From contig JACFMR010000017.1 in NCBI GenBank assembly GCA_019455245.1, positions 1-64,000 on the forward strand: a stretch of 64,000 nucleotides of DNA. Direction: 5' to 3'. Both the position numbers and the translations under genes were made by a program. The stretch comes from Opitutaceae bacterium. Lineage in GTDB: Bacteria > Verrucomicrobiota > Verrucomicrobiia > Opitutales > Opitutaceae. The notes beneath the pieces are model-generated. The model was given only the letters and a program-made list of their open reading frames with translations. It did not search any database and was not told where the DNA came from. Below, piece by piece: positions 1 to 8,972 of the stretch (the stretch's first letter is position 1; every line of letters begins with the position of its first letter).

Positions 1-714
1 CAATTCGAGTGTGTAGGTGGGGACGCCTTGGAAATACAGCTGCATGAGCCGTTGTGAGACCAGTTCGGGCAGATCATTTTTGGTCTCACGCAGCACGATG
101 GCCTCCACCGGCAGGTTGCCGGTTTGGATCTCGTCCAGCACCTCGGCGATCGGACGTAAATCCGCCTCGAAATCGAGTGACATCGGCGGGGTGGAGTAGC
201 CGCTTTGAATGCCCGAACTGAAGGAGTACACGACGGGGAAGGTTGCTCCCATGGTGCGGTATTCCTCGGCGAATATCCGACAACTGGCGGCGTCGCCGAC
301 GAACACCACCCGGCGGTTGCGGAGTGCCCGCGCGGCCCGCGCATAGGCCACCCGCCGGTAGCTCAGGGTGATCGGGATAAGAATGACATAGGAAAGCAGG
401 ACAACGATGCGGCTGGATTGCAGCTCATACCCGCCGGGAACCACCACGAAGGTGAGCAAAACGGTGATGACGAGTGCGGCCAGCAACGCAATGGTGTGCT
501 GGCTGGTGTAATCCACACTCATCATGTCGGTGTGCGACTTGTAACCGTCCACCAGATAGATCGCCAGCATGCTCACCAACATCGGCACCAGCAACGGCGT
601 GACCACAAGCCCGCCCGGGATGCCACGCAGATACATCGCGAGATTGAAGCACAGGACCACCGCCACCGCGTCCAATGCGATCAAGCCGAAGGTGCTTCTG
701 CGCAGGGAGGCCAT
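1..714 (-). CDS. WbaP-type polyprenyl glycosylphosphotransferase, N-terminal part (runs off left edge)
   Basis: The frame is open from an ATG four bases after the stop of the upstream gene to the window edge (238 codons). It begins MASLRRSTFGLIALDAVAVV and shows four hydrophobic segments (about residues 9-29, 36-54, 71-90 and 105-122), followed by a soluble Rossmann-like stretch starting RRVVFVGDAAS near residue 136. This is the layout of the N-terminal half of WbaP/EpsE-type enzymes, which transfer a sugar-1-phosphate to undecaprenyl phosphate and start assembly of a surface polysaccharide at the inner membrane. The catalytic C-terminal domain lies outside the window, so the family call rests on topology and context. 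It is the last visible gene of the long minus-strand polysaccharide locus. Confidence 0.72.
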   Translation of the reverse strand, partial: MASLRRSTFGLIALDAVAVVLCFNLAMYLRGIPGGLVVTPLLVPMLVSMLAIYLVDGYKSHTDMMSVDYTSQHTIALLAALVITVLLTFVVVPGGYELQSSRIVVLLSYVILIPITLSYRRVAYARAARALRNRRVVFVGDAASCRIFAEEYRTMGATFPVVYSFSSGIQSGYSTPPMSLDFEADLRPIAEVLDEIQTGNLPVEAIVLRETKNDLPELVSQRLMQLYFQGVPTYTLEL

Positions 715-717
715 GCT

Positions 718-1944
718 TCAATTGTCAGGGTGACGGGACACGTGATCCGAAGCAAGGGCAGGCTGACCGTACAGCAGTTGCTGCCAAGTGGCGGTTGCCT
801 GATTCAAATTATGCATGTGGGCATAGCCCCGCCCCATTGCGCCCATTTGCTCGCGCAGTCCAACGTCGGATTTCAGCCGCAGGATTGCATCCCCGATGGC
901 GTGTGCATCGCCGTTTGCCACACTGATGCCCAGACCGTGGGTTTTGACCTGGGAGGCGAGGCCTGATGCCGGAGGCGCGATCACCACGACCGGACGACCG
1001 ATGGCGCAGATGCCGATCAGCTTGCTGGGGAATACGAATCCCTCGCACCCCGGGCGCAGGGTGACAAAGTGCACATCTCCCAACCCCAAGGTGGTCGCGA
1101 GATTGACCCTTGGTTGCGGCGGAAAAAAGCGCACGTTGTGCAAGCCGCGAGCAGTTGTCTCACGTTGGAGCCGAGACAACTGGGCGCCATGGCCGATGAA
1201 CACAAACCGGATGTCCGGGTGATCCCGCAGGGTTTCGGCCGCATCAATGATGCTCAGCAGGTCGTGGACCCGGCCGAGGTTGCCTGAATACAGGGCGACA
1301 AATTTGTCGGATAGATTCCAAGCATGGCGCAGAGACCTGATTGCGTCCGGGGCCGGTGGCGTGAGTCCAGCGGGAGCCCAATTGGGAATCAGGTGGATCT
1401 TGTTGGCAGGGACCCCGGCGGAACGGATGACCTCGACCATGTCACGATCCAGCGCGACACACGCTGCGGCGCGGCGCCAGGAAAGATTGCGCAGCGGGCG
1501 CATCACGTTGAGCCAGCGATGCCCGGTGAGCGTGGCGGCGATTTCCGGATACACATCCTGTACCCAGTGAAAGTAGCGCGTTTTCCGCCATCGCAACCAG
1601 GGATGCAACCAGATCGCGAGCATGGGCGGATCAGTCATGAATATCACGACATCGTCTTGCCGCAGCATGCGGCCTGCCCGCCAGACTGCTGCGATTGAAA
1701 AGGAGAAATAATCGCAGAACCGACGGAGCATGTGCTTGCCGCGGCTTGGACCAGGGCCAACTCGGACAATCTCAACCCCGTGGTGTTGTTCAAATCCAAG
1801 GTGCCCCGGAAGAAGACTGCGACTCGTCACGACGCAAATCTCGCACGGTTGTCGTGCCAGGCTTTCTGCCAGATCGGTGAGCAACTGCGCGGTGGCAGAT
1901 TCGTCCGGCCAGTAAAAGCGGTTCACAAAAATCAGTCGGGACAT
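718..1944 (-). CDS. GT4 glycosyltransferase, WbuB-like
   Basis: A 408-residue protein starting MSRLIFVNRFYWPDESATAQ, the usual N-terminus of WbuB-like glycosyltransferases (N-acetylfucosamine or related transferases in O-antigen synthesis). The frame extends 52 codons further upstream, but that part has no family character and overlaps the previous gene. The nucleotide-sugar-binding half contains ALYSGNLGRVHDL around residue 218 and a C-terminal CEGFVFPSKLIGICAIGRPV segment, matching the E..FP.K motif of GT4 enzymes. It would add one sugar to a lipid-linked glycan on the cytoplasmic side. The start lies 11 bases after the preceding stop, so it is co-transcribed. Confidence 0.85.
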   Translation of the reverse strand: MSRLIFVNRFYWPDESATAQLLTDLAESLARQPCEICVVTSRSLLPGHLGFEQHHGVEIVRVGPGPSRGKHMLRRFCDYFSFSIAAVWRAGRMLRQDDVVIFMTDPPMLAIWLHPWLRWRKTRYFHWVQDVYPEIAATLTGHRWLNVMRPLRNLSWRRAAACVALDRDMVEVIRSAGVPANKIHLIPNWAPAGLTPPAPDAIRSLRHAWNLSDKFVALYSGNLGRVHDLLSIIDAAETLRDHPDIRFVFIGHGAQLSRLQRETTARGLHNVRFFPPQPRVNLATTLGLGDVHFVTLRPGCEGFVFPSKLIGICAIGRPVVVIAPPASGLASQVKTHGLGISVANGDAHAIGDAILRLKSDVGLREQMGAMGRGYAHMHNLNQATATWQQLLYGQPALASDHVSRHPDN

Positions 1945-1955
1945 CGCCGTGGTGA

Positions 1956-2765
1956 TCAGCGCTTGCCTTGCGCACGCATGGCTTCGTCGATGAAGCGCTC
2001 GTATTGCATCAGCAGCCGACAATAACGATAGCCGGGAAGTCCATCGAGCATTCCACCGCGGAGAAGATATTGATAAAGAAACCGGATTTGAGGCCGGCAT
2101 GGAAGCCGTTGACTGAGCCTCTTGAGTGCCCGGCGGCGAACCAGGGCATCTTTATGCAGCAGTTCGTTCCAGCGCACCTCTCCGTTCGATTGTCTGCTGG
2201 CCATGGCCTCCTCATGGGCGTAACGGCGGTGTTTGGCCAGCCACGCATCGGTGCCTTCGGCTGAGAGGTCATGCAGATAGTTGGACCGAAGACGTCCCAT
2301 TCGCATGTGCAGCGCCTCGCGCTGACCGTGGCCAACTTGAATGAATTCGAATCGGCGGGCGTGGACAAATCTGGCCTGATAAGCGGGAAAGTCGGTGCAA
2401 TGGGGGATCCAGCGGCCTTGGAAGTACATCTTGGGTGCGACCAGCCAGCCATCATGCTTTGTATCCTGGCTACCGGCCACACGTGAGCACTCCTCATGCA
2501 ATTCAGGGGTCATCACTTCATCCGCATCAAGATGGAAGACCCAGTCGAATTTGAAAGCGATGTGGTCCCGGGCGAAATTCCTTTGGCCGGCAAAGTTATC
2601 GAAAGGTCGTGAAAAGACCCGCGCGCCATGCTGGCGGGCGATATCGGAGGTGCCATCGGTTGAGCCTGAGTCCAAGACGACGATGTCGCCACATGGCTGC
2701 ACCGATGCCAGGCAACCGGGCAGGTTGTGCGCCTCGTTCAATGTGAGGATTAATACCGAGAACAT
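1956..2765 (-). CDS. GT2 glycosyltransferase, WaaE/KdtX-like
   Basis: A 269-residue GT-A fold protein. The N-terminus MFSVLILTLNEAHNLPGC, the DSGSTDGT nucleotide-binding motif and the FHLDADE metal-binding motif match WaaE/KdtX-type beta-glycosyltransferases of LPS core and O-antigen assembly. The first ATG sits two bases after the stop of the O-antigen-ligase-like gene; a TTG six bases earlier would overlap that stop and is less likely. No membrane segment is seen, so it acts as a cytoplasmic or peripheral enzyme. The exact donor and acceptor cannot be read from sequence. Confidence 0.87.
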   Translation of the reverse strand: MFSVLILTLNEAHNLPGCLASVQPCGDIVVLDSGSTDGTSDIARQHGARVFSRPFDNFAGQRNFARDHIAFKFDWVFHLDADEVMTPELHEECSRVAGSQDTKHDGWLVAPKMYFQGRWIPHCTDFPAYQARFVHARRFEFIQVGHGQREALHMRMGRLRSNYLHDLSAEGTDAWLAKHRRYAHEEAMASRQSNGEVRWNELLHKDALVRRRALKRLSQRLPCRPQIRFLYQYLLRGGMLDGLPGYRYCRLLMQYERFIDEAMRAQGKR

Positions 2766-2767
2766 GC

Positions 2768-4189
2768 TCAATCTGACGCTCGATCTGTCTCAATGCTTCC
2801 GTACAAGCTGGCGGTGAACAAGGTCACCCAAAAAGCACACACCACGGCGGTGTTGCCGAAGGGGAATTCGACCCACGCGTAGGCCAGCAGGAGTCCACTG
2901 CAGCCCAAGGCATACCATGTCACCGGGCTGCGTGGGAGGGTCCGCCGATGGAACCATAGCGGCAGGACTCCGCATAGGCCGATCAGCACAGTGCCGGCGA
3001 AGCCTCGTTCGGCCAGCGATTGCAACCAGTCCGAATGGGCGTCATGGAAGTATCTTGGTAATCGGTCAACGGCACTTTCGCGTTGGGTGTTGAAGTCCTG
3101 AAACCCCACCGGGTAAGCGCCCAGGCCCCAGCCCCAAAGCCAGCGTTCTTTGGCCATGCTCCAGGTGTCGGCATATAACTGCACCCGGAAGTCCGTTTCC
3201 TGTCGTGTTCGGGCTTCCGCAACTTGCGCCCGGGTCTCCTCCCAGCGTTCCCGGATCATGGGTTCGCCCAGAACGTAAGCGATCCAAATGACAGCCAACA
3301 GGCCCAGAACTGCGATCATGGCGGAGCCCACGACAGGCTGATGATCATGGTGTTTGCGCCTAAGCACGGGCAGCATCCAATGAGCACCGGCAATCATGAG
3401 TACCAGCAAAGCCATCAAGCTGCACGAGCGGGAGCCGCTTAGCGGCATGGTGATGGCCAGCAACCCAACCGCCAACATCAACAGGGGGGCGGGAGTGTTG
3501 ATCAGACCGCGGCCCAAGTTCCGCCGCTGCAAATGGAAGATTAGGCCCAGGGCAATGGCGATCATCAGCAGGGTGAAAGCACCCCAGTGGTTATGGTAGA
3601 TGAAGGAAGCGAAGAACTTTGTTTGCGGCGACTCCTGCGCGCCAAAAAACAAGCCCGGCGCGTTCACCAGTTTCTGGATGCTGCCAAACACCGCTAATAA
3701 CGATGCATTCGCCACCAGCCCGTAAAGCAGCAAGCGGAGTTTGCTCCGACTCTTGATGGCCAGCAGGAGATTGAAGCACGACAGATAGATGCTGTTGAAC
3801 AACCAGAGCGTCATCAGGGTGCGGCCGGGAACTGCACTGCTGGGGAGCCAATCTGAGACCGTGTTACGAATAAGAATTATCTCACCTTCGTAAGTCATCG
3901 CTCGGTATCCCGGGAAAAACAGTGAGACCAGAGCGATAAGGTTGTAGCCCAACAGCGGCCACAGCAGATGGAGGGGGCGCGGCAGAGTTTTCGTCAATGC
4001 GTGATGTTCCCGCACGAGCAATGCACAGAGAGTCATGCCCAAGGTGCCCCAACTGGCGATCAGGGGTTTAGCCCACTCGGCATTACCGCCGAACATCCAG
4101 GCCGCTCCCACCACCAAAACAAACACGTGGATGAGCACGGTCAGTTCATGGTCTGTGCCTTTGCCGGCACGATGGGATTCTTTGGGCAT
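2768..4189 (-). CDS. O-antigen ligase / Wzy-type polymerase family membrane protein
   Basis: A 473-residue polytopic inner-membrane protein with roughly 10-12 hydrophobic segments. Two conserved features of the WaaL/Wzy_C superfamily are visible: FASFIYHNHWGAF in the middle of the protein and, after a long periplasmic loop, a GWGLGAYPVGF...YFHDAHSDWLQSLAERG segment, whose H..D.LQ..AE.G pattern is the periplasmic signature of O-antigen ligases. It would join or polymerise undecaprenyl-linked glycans in the periplasm. Ligase and polymerase cannot be told apart from sequence. Start ATG is three bases after the preceding stop. Confidence 0.85.
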   Translation of the reverse strand: MPKESHRAGKGTDHELTVLIHVFVLVVGAAWMFGGNAEWAKPLIASWGTLGMTLCALLVREHHALTKTLPRPLHLLWPLLGYNLIALVSLFFPGYRAMTYEGEIILIRNTVSDWLPSSAVPGRTLMTLWLFNSIYLSCFNLLLAIKSRSKLRLLLYGLVANASLLAVFGSIQKLVNAPGLFFGAQESPQTKFFASFIYHNHWGAFTLLMIAIALGLIFHLQRRNLGRGLINTPAPLLMLAVGLLAITMPLSGSRSCSLMALLVLMIAGAHWMLPVLRRKHHDHQPVVGSAMIAVLGLLAVIWIAYVLGEPMIRERWEETRAQVAEARTRQETDFRVQLYADTWSMAKERWLWGWGLGAYPVGFQDFNTQRESAVDRLPRYFHDAHSDWLQSLAERGFAGTVLIGLCGVLPLWFHRRTLPRSPVTWYALGCSGLLLAYAWVEFPFGNTAVVCAFWVTLFTASLYGSIETDRASD

Positions 4190-4192
4190 GGG

Positions 4193-5332
4193 TTATGAAG
4201 GGCGGTGGATGGATCGACCCGGTAATGCGCGATAAAACTCCACGAGCCGATCGGCGGATCGTGACCAGGAGAATTCTTTGATCACCCACCCCTGAGCGCG
4301 ACTGCCCGTCGCCGCCAAGTCTGCCTGAGAGGTGGACAACACTCGCTGCAAAGTGGCGCCGTAAGCCTCCCACGGCACACACCAGCCGCGATCCTGAGAA
4401 TTTAGCGCCAGCCATGGGGTTGTGTCCGTAACCAGTGCCGGCACCCCAGCGGCCATGGCCTCGGCGATGACCAGCCCGAAGTTCTCGGAATGTGACGGCA
4501 ACAAAAACACGTTTGCCACCGCATACGGCGGTGGGACGTCGGCACCCGAGAAAACCCGGATGCGATCCGCACCCGATTGCCGCTGCACATGGCTGGTGAT
4601 CTGACTCACCGAGTACTCTTCCGGAATACCGACGAGCAGCAGCAACCATTCGCGCTGTGCAACCCGCAGCCAAAGATCAATGAGTTCCAAGATGCGCTTC
4701 TTGCGGTGGAAGCGGGAGTAGAACAGGGCGGTCGGTCGGCTTGTGGTCTCGGGACAGGCCTTATGCCAATGCCGGGCTGCGGCCGCGAGTTCCTCTGCCT
4801 GGGGAAGCGTAACACCGTTGGGCGAGACGCAGATTGACTGTTTGAATCCGAGCCGACGAATGTCATCCGCTTCAATTTCGCTGGTCGCATGCCAGCCGGC
4901 GACCAGATCGAAGGCCCCGGGATGAATCCACGTGCCGGCAAACTGCTTGCGCCAGCGGTGGTGCCCCCATGCCCAAGGGCTCATCATGCCGCGCGGTGAG
5001 ATGACCAAGCGACGGTCATTATCGGCGCGCACGGCGTTGGCGGCATAATGCAGGGTGCGCAGCCACAGGGAATGATGATGGAAGATAGTGGCATCACAGT
5101 GCTGCAGATGCCTGTTCAAACCTGACGAGCGGCTGATCGAGCGGGGAAACTCGCGTTTGTAGCAGTGAATGGGCAGCGTGCCTTGCTGCTGGGGTCCACT
5201 GGTGTGTGGATGGGTCGTGAGCAGTTCCACCGCATGTCCGGAGTCGCTCATGGCAGTGGACAGAGCAGCCACACTCACACTGGGCCCTCCATGTCGGAGT
5301 TCCAAACTGGGAACGATCTGACAGATTTTCAT
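4193..5332 (-). CDS. GT4 family glycosyltransferase
   Basis: A 379-residue group-1 glycosyltransferase. It starts MKICQIVPSLELRHGGPSVS, with the GGxs loop typical of GT-B enzymes, and carries the C-terminal donor-site pattern LLPSHSENFGLVIAEAMAAG (E(x7)E type) about 100 residues before the end. The open frame extends 69 codons upstream, but the ATG used here overlaps the stop of the acetyltransferase gene by four bases (ATGA), the usual junction in this operon. Likely adds a hexose-type sugar during repeat-unit assembly; the specificity is unknown. Confidence 0.88.
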   Translation of the reverse strand: MKICQIVPSLELRHGGPSVSVAALSTAMSDSGHAVELLTTHPHTSGPQQQGTLPIHCYKREFPRSISRSSGLNRHLQHCDATIFHHHSLWLRTLHYAANAVRADNDRRLVISPRGMMSPWAWGHHRWRKQFAGTWIHPGAFDLVAGWHATSEIEADDIRRLGFKQSICVSPNGVTLPQAEELAAAARHWHKACPETTSRPTALFYSRFHRKKRILELIDLWLRVAQREWLLLLVGIPEEYSVSQITSHVQRQSGADRIRVFSGADVPPPYAVANVFLLPSHSENFGLVIAEAMAAGVPALVTDTTPWLALNSQDRGWCVPWEAYGATLQRVLSTSQADLAATGSRAQGWVIKEFSWSRSADRLVEFYRALPGRSIHRPS

Positions 5333-5907
5333 TCGCCGGCGGGCTCGTGCCGGGGTTTGAGCGGACGGCAAGGATTGCCGGCGCAAATCATCCGCGGAGG
5401 CAGATCCTTGACGACCACTGCGCGGGCGCCAACCACGCACAATTCTCCGATGGTGACGCCGGGGCCCACAAACACATCCGCCGCCACCCAGGCATTGCGC
5501 CCAATCACGATCGGCTTGGTCACCAACGGCATCGACCACCGGTTGAAATCATGGGTGCCGGCGCAGAGGTGCGTATTCTGACTGACATTGGCACCATAGC
5601 ACAGGGTGATTGGCGCGAGGTTGTAAACCGTGACGCGGCGGCCGAGCATGGCGCGCGGTTCCAAGCGAAGCTGCCACGGAAAGGTGATTTTGACCGTGGG
5701 GAAAACCACGACTTTGGCCGGATCGGGAATATCGGCGCCGAACCACTTCAATAAACGTGAGCGGAAGCCATGCCACGGGCGCGGACTCCAGCGAAACAGG
5801 GTGGACTGCACCAGCACCCAGAGATAGCGGGTGAGGATCACGCGTTTGGAAAACGGGGTGACGCAGCCGCGGGCGAGGTAAGGGGCTTCTGGGTCCGGCT
5901 CAGGCAT
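5329..5907 (-). CDS. WcaF-like hexapeptide-repeat acetyltransferase
   Basis: A 192-residue left-handed beta-helix acyltransferase. The N-terminal SKRVILTRYLWVLVQSTLFR region and the later NTHLCAGTHDFNRWSMPLVT and IGRNAWVAADVFVGPGVTIG strings are characteristic of WcaF (colanic acid acetyltransferase) relatives; the histidine in AGTHDF is the expected catalytic residue. It would O-acetylate a sugar of the polysaccharide using acetyl-CoA in the cytoplasm. Translationally coupled to the downstream glycosyltransferase by an ATGA overlap; separated from the upstream one by 58 bases. Confidence 0.9.
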   Translation of the reverse strand: MPEPDPEAPYLARGCVTPFSKRVILTRYLWVLVQSTLFRWSPRPWHGFRSRLLKWFGADIPDPAKVVVFPTVKITFPWQLRLEPRAMLGRRVTVYNLAPITLCYGANVSQNTHLCAGTHDFNRWSMPLVTKPIVIGRNAWVAADVFVGPGVTIGELCVVGARAVVVKDLPPRMICAGNPCRPLKPRHEPAGE

Positions 5908-5965
5908 GAAAGGGATGGCTGTTCATGGGGCTAGGTGATTTTGCGTGCGGTTGCAACCAGCGTGC

Positions 5966-7108
5966 TCAACGCAGCGCTGCGAGATCGGTTTCCAATTCAC
6001 GCACGACGGTTTCGTAGTCAAAGCGCCGGGCGGTGGTTTGCGCTTGGTCGGACAGTTTTCGCCGAAGGGCGGAATCGCGGAGCAGTCTGGTGATTTTCTC
6101 CGCGAGTGCCGCCGCCGGGTCGGTCGAGCTGCGATTGAAGACAAACGCGTTCTCGCCGTCGCGGGCGAAATCGCGAAAGCAATCCAGATTTGAAAGCACC
6201 GGCACTGCGCCGGCGGCCATGGCCTCCAACGCCGACACCCCGAAGGTCTCACCTTGCTCGGACAAACTGGGGTAGCAGAAAACATCGATCTGCCGGTAAT
6301 GTTTGGCGAGCTGCGCGGAGTTCCAGATTGGCGGGAGGATTTCGATCACTCCTCGAGGCGTGGAATCCGGAAGCATCCTCCGCAGGTCGTTCAACCAGGC
6401 CGCGCCACCGCCGCCCGCGGCCACGTCCGCCGGACCGATGAGCATCAGCCGCCAAGCCGGCAGGTCGGGGATTTGTGCGATGGTGCGGATGGCCGCCGCC
6501 AGCAACCCGAGTCCCTTTTCAGGATGCAAGCGACCGATGTAACCGATCGTCACGGTGGCGGCGGGATCATGTGCGCGCCGGGGCTGAGCGAACGACGCGA
6601 CATCGATCGCATTCGGAATCACGCGGATGAGTGGACTGACCGTGGGACATTGCGCATGTGCGACGGAGCGGACGGCCTCACTGAAGGCATAAATGCGACT
6701 GACGCGGCGATAGAATCGCAATTGCCCTTTGGGCATGCGTCCCAGCGTGACCGCAACCGGAGCGGCGTGGCGACGCGGTGGCGTGGTCAGCAGCCAGGGC
6801 AAGGCGATGTTGTGCGATATGACGAGAGCGTCCTTCGGTAGCGCGCGCCGGACCCGCAGGCTCCAGCGCAAATCGAGCAGCAGGTTCTGCCAGAGTCGCG
6901 GATAATGATCATGGCCGGGCAGCCGCACATGCCGCACGCCATCGATTACGGTGTCGTCGGGCAGTCCGGGCCATTGCCGGGAATAGGCTACGACTTCGTG
7001 TCCACGAGCAGCCAGCCGCGTGGCATAAGCGGTCCAGATTTTTTCGGTGGCGCCGCCACGCAAAGGAGGCACCGGTAAAAACGCGCCGAAGCTGATGGCA
7101 ATTTTCAT
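5966..7108 (-). CDS. GT4 family glycosyltransferase
   Basis: A 380-residue GT-B enzyme. N-terminus MKIAISFGAFLPVPPLRGGA has the glycine-rich acceptor loop; the C-terminal half has VTIGYIGRLHPEKGLGLL and SLSEQGETFGVSALEAMAAG, the donor-binding E(x7)E region. The ATG shares one base with the stop of the upstream methyltransferase (TGATG), a strong coupling signal; the frame also has a TTG one codon earlier. Expected to transfer one sugar in the cytoplasm. Confidence 0.88.
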   Translation of the reverse strand: MKIAISFGAFLPVPPLRGGATEKIWTAYATRLAARGHEVVAYSRQWPGLPDDTVIDGVRHVRLPGHDHYPRLWQNLLLDLRWSLRVRRALPKDALVISHNIALPWLLTTPPRRHAAPVAVTLGRMPKGQLRFYRRVSRIYAFSEAVRSVAHAQCPTVSPLIRVIPNAIDVASFAQPRRAHDPAATVTIGYIGRLHPEKGLGLLAAAIRTIAQIPDLPAWRLMLIGPADVAAGGGGAAWLNDLRRMLPDSTPRGVIEILPPIWNSAQLAKHYRQIDVFCYPSLSEQGETFGVSALEAMAAGAVPVLSNLDCFRDFARDGENAFVFNRSSTDPAAALAEKITRLLRDSALRRKLSDQAQTTARRFDYETVVRELETDLAALR

Positions 7109-7755
7109 CAACCTGATTCCCCGGTAGGCTGGTAATAATGAATGTCCGTGCGTGTGACGCCGTAACGAGCGGGGCCCAATGACGGAAACCGCAGGGTTTT
7201 CGCAAGATGCTTGCTGGCTAACGCCGGGTAGCGCCAGGCATCGTCGACAATCAGCGCGCCGCCGCGGTTGAGCAGATGTTGTTCAAGCCAGGGCAAGGCG
7301 GCCGGGCGGCGATCGAATTCATCATCCATGAAATCGAGGACGATCCAGTCGAATTGCCGGCCTTGTAGTGGAGCGAGATAGGGCGCGGGATCGAAAGGGG
7401 TGAATGGTGGCGGCAGCGGGCTTTCGATGATCTCAACTTTTCGAGCCGATTCCGGTGGGAGCTTTGTGCGAATGAGGGCGGCCCATGCCGGATCGCTTTC
7501 CAACGTGACCACTTGTCCGGCGCGTTGGGCGAACCACAATGTCGAGCCGCCGCCGCCCAACTCACACACGCGATCGGTGGGCTTGATAACGGATGCGAGG
7601 AAGTCGATTGCGGCGTAGGAAAACCACGGCAGTTCCAACTCGAGCGGTGAACGGCGGGTCCACGGTGATTGGCTGACGTAGCGCAGCAAATCCTGCGGGC
7701 GACGCAATAAGGCCAGGGGAATCCGACCTAGGCGTTGGGCGTAATTACCGTGCAT
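7108..7755 (-). CDS. class I SAM-dependent methyltransferase-like protein
   Basis: A 215-residue Rossmann protein. RVCELGGGGSTLWFAQRAG (near residue 63) is the glycine-rich SAM loop, VVTLESDPAWAALI supplies the acidic residue after strand 2, and FDWIVLDFMDD is the strand-4 motif. It resembles the small methyltransferases found in O-antigen clusters that act on protein-free sugars or nucleotide sugars. Whether it is catalytic is not certain, as the family also holds non-catalytic members. Six-base gap from the upstream glycosyltransferase. Confidence 0.72.
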   Translation of the reverse strand: MHGNYAQRLGRIPLALLRRPQDLLRYVSQSPWTRRSPLELELPWFSYAAIDFLASVIKPTDRVCELGGGGSTLWFAQRAGQVVTLESDPAWAALIRTKLPPESARKVEIIESPLPPPFTPFDPAPYLAPLQGRQFDWIVLDFMDDEFDRRPAALPWLEQHLLNRGGALIVDDAWRYPALASKHLAKTLRFPSLGPARYGVTRTDIHYYQPTGESG

Positions 7756-7761
7756 GGTGCA

Positions 7762-8964
7762 TCAGGAAGTTCGGGCGACGGACTTGACGGCGGCACGCAG
7801 TCCGGCCGTGGCGCTGTCATAATTGAATGCCGCCGCGTGTTGGGCGGCGGCGCGCCCCATGGCCGTGAGTTTTTCCCGCGGCAGAGACAATGCTTCACGC
7901 AAGGCTCCGGCCAAGCCGGCTTGATCACCTGCCCGAAACAGCCAGCCGGTCTGTCCGGGGATGAGCAGATCTGTGTGGCAGCCTACGTGATCGCTCAAGA
8001 TGACCGGCCGCTGCAGGTGCATTGCTTCATTGGTCGCCAATCCCCACGTTTCGTGGCGCCCTTCTGATGGCAGCACAAACACATCTCCCAGGAAGTAGCG
8101 CGCAGGCATGGCCGATTGATTGGCAAAGGGTAAAAAGTGGATATGCGGATTGCCTGCGGCAACGGTCTTCAGGTTTTCGAGCAATTCTCCCTCTCCAGAA
8201 AATACGAGATGCGCGTCCGGTGTGCGGGCTTGGATAAACGCGGCCAGGAGCAAGTCCGGCCGTTTCTTCGGCATCAGTTTCCCCGCAAACAAAACCACCC
8301 GCGCGTTGGATGGAATGTGCAGCGACGCGCGCAATTGCGCGGCCTCGGCCAGTCGCGCGGCATTCGGGGTGAAGTGTGATTGATCGACACAATGCGGGGC
8401 CGAAAACAACTTGCCGTCCGGCACTCCGTAGTGGCGGAAGTAGTCGGCGTTGGCCCGCCCCACGGGCAGAAAGGCGGCACAGCGGCCGTAGATGATGCGT
8501 AACAACCATCGTTTCATTTTCGATGGCGGTGGTCCACCCAGCAGGTGTGAATCACCGCGAAAGATGATCGGGGCCGGCCGGCGGATCAAAAGCCCGAGAT
8601 GCGGACGGTAGGCGTATCCGAAGAGCAACAGGGTATCGGGTTTGAATGAGTCCAACGCTTTGCGCAGCAGAGGATTTTTCAGTCCTTGGAATCGGGTGAC
8701 GTCGGGGTGCCTGGCGGCATTGGGGATGAACTCATGGTCATAGCCCGATAGCAGATCGGTGTCCCACGAGAAGGTCCGGCTGAATTGGGCGTCTTGGTGC
8801 GATGCAATACCATGATCAGACAGGTAGAAGACTCGGATCGTGAGCGAGGCTTCGGCTGCTATTCTCCGAAACCAAGGCGCGTAATACTGGATGGGATGGG
8901 ATAGGACAACGGCCACACGAGGTGCGGGCGAAGTGCCGGTATTCGGATTTGGCTGCGAACCCAT
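7762..8964 (-). CDS. GT4 family glycosyltransferase
   Basis: A 400-residue GT-B glycosyltransferase. VAVVLSHPIQYYAPWFRRIA is a known N-terminal form in group-1 enzymes; the donor half has RVVLFAGKLMPKKRPDLLL and VFVLPSEGRHETWGLATNEA, ending with the E(x7)E element. No membrane segment. The start ATG lies eight bases after the stop of the Wzy-like gene. Acceptor and donor unknown. Confidence 0.87.
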   Translation of the reverse strand: MGSQPNPNTGTSPAPRVAVVLSHPIQYYAPWFRRIAAEASLTIRVFYLSDHGIASHQDAQFSRTFSWDTDLLSGYDHEFIPNAARHPDVTRFQGLKNPLLRKALDSFKPDTLLLFGYAYRPHLGLLIRRPAPIIFRGDSHLLGGPPPSKMKRWLLRIIYGRCAAFLPVGRANADYFRHYGVPDGKLFSAPHCVDQSHFTPNAARLAEAAQLRASLHIPSNARVVLFAGKLMPKKRPDLLLAAFIQARTPDAHLVFSGEGELLENLKTVAAGNPHIHFLPFANQSAMPARYFLGDVFVLPSEGRHETWGLATNEAMHLQRPVILSDHVGCHTDLLIPGQTGWLFRAGDQAGLAGALREALSLPREKLTAMGRAAAQHAAAFNYDSATAGLRAAVKSVARTS

Positions 8965-8972
8965 CTGTCAGT

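Noticed and set aside
205..966. 253-codon open frame on the plus strand
   Set aside because: Overlaps the WbaP-like and WbuB-like genes on the other strand; His/Gln-rich shadow frame.
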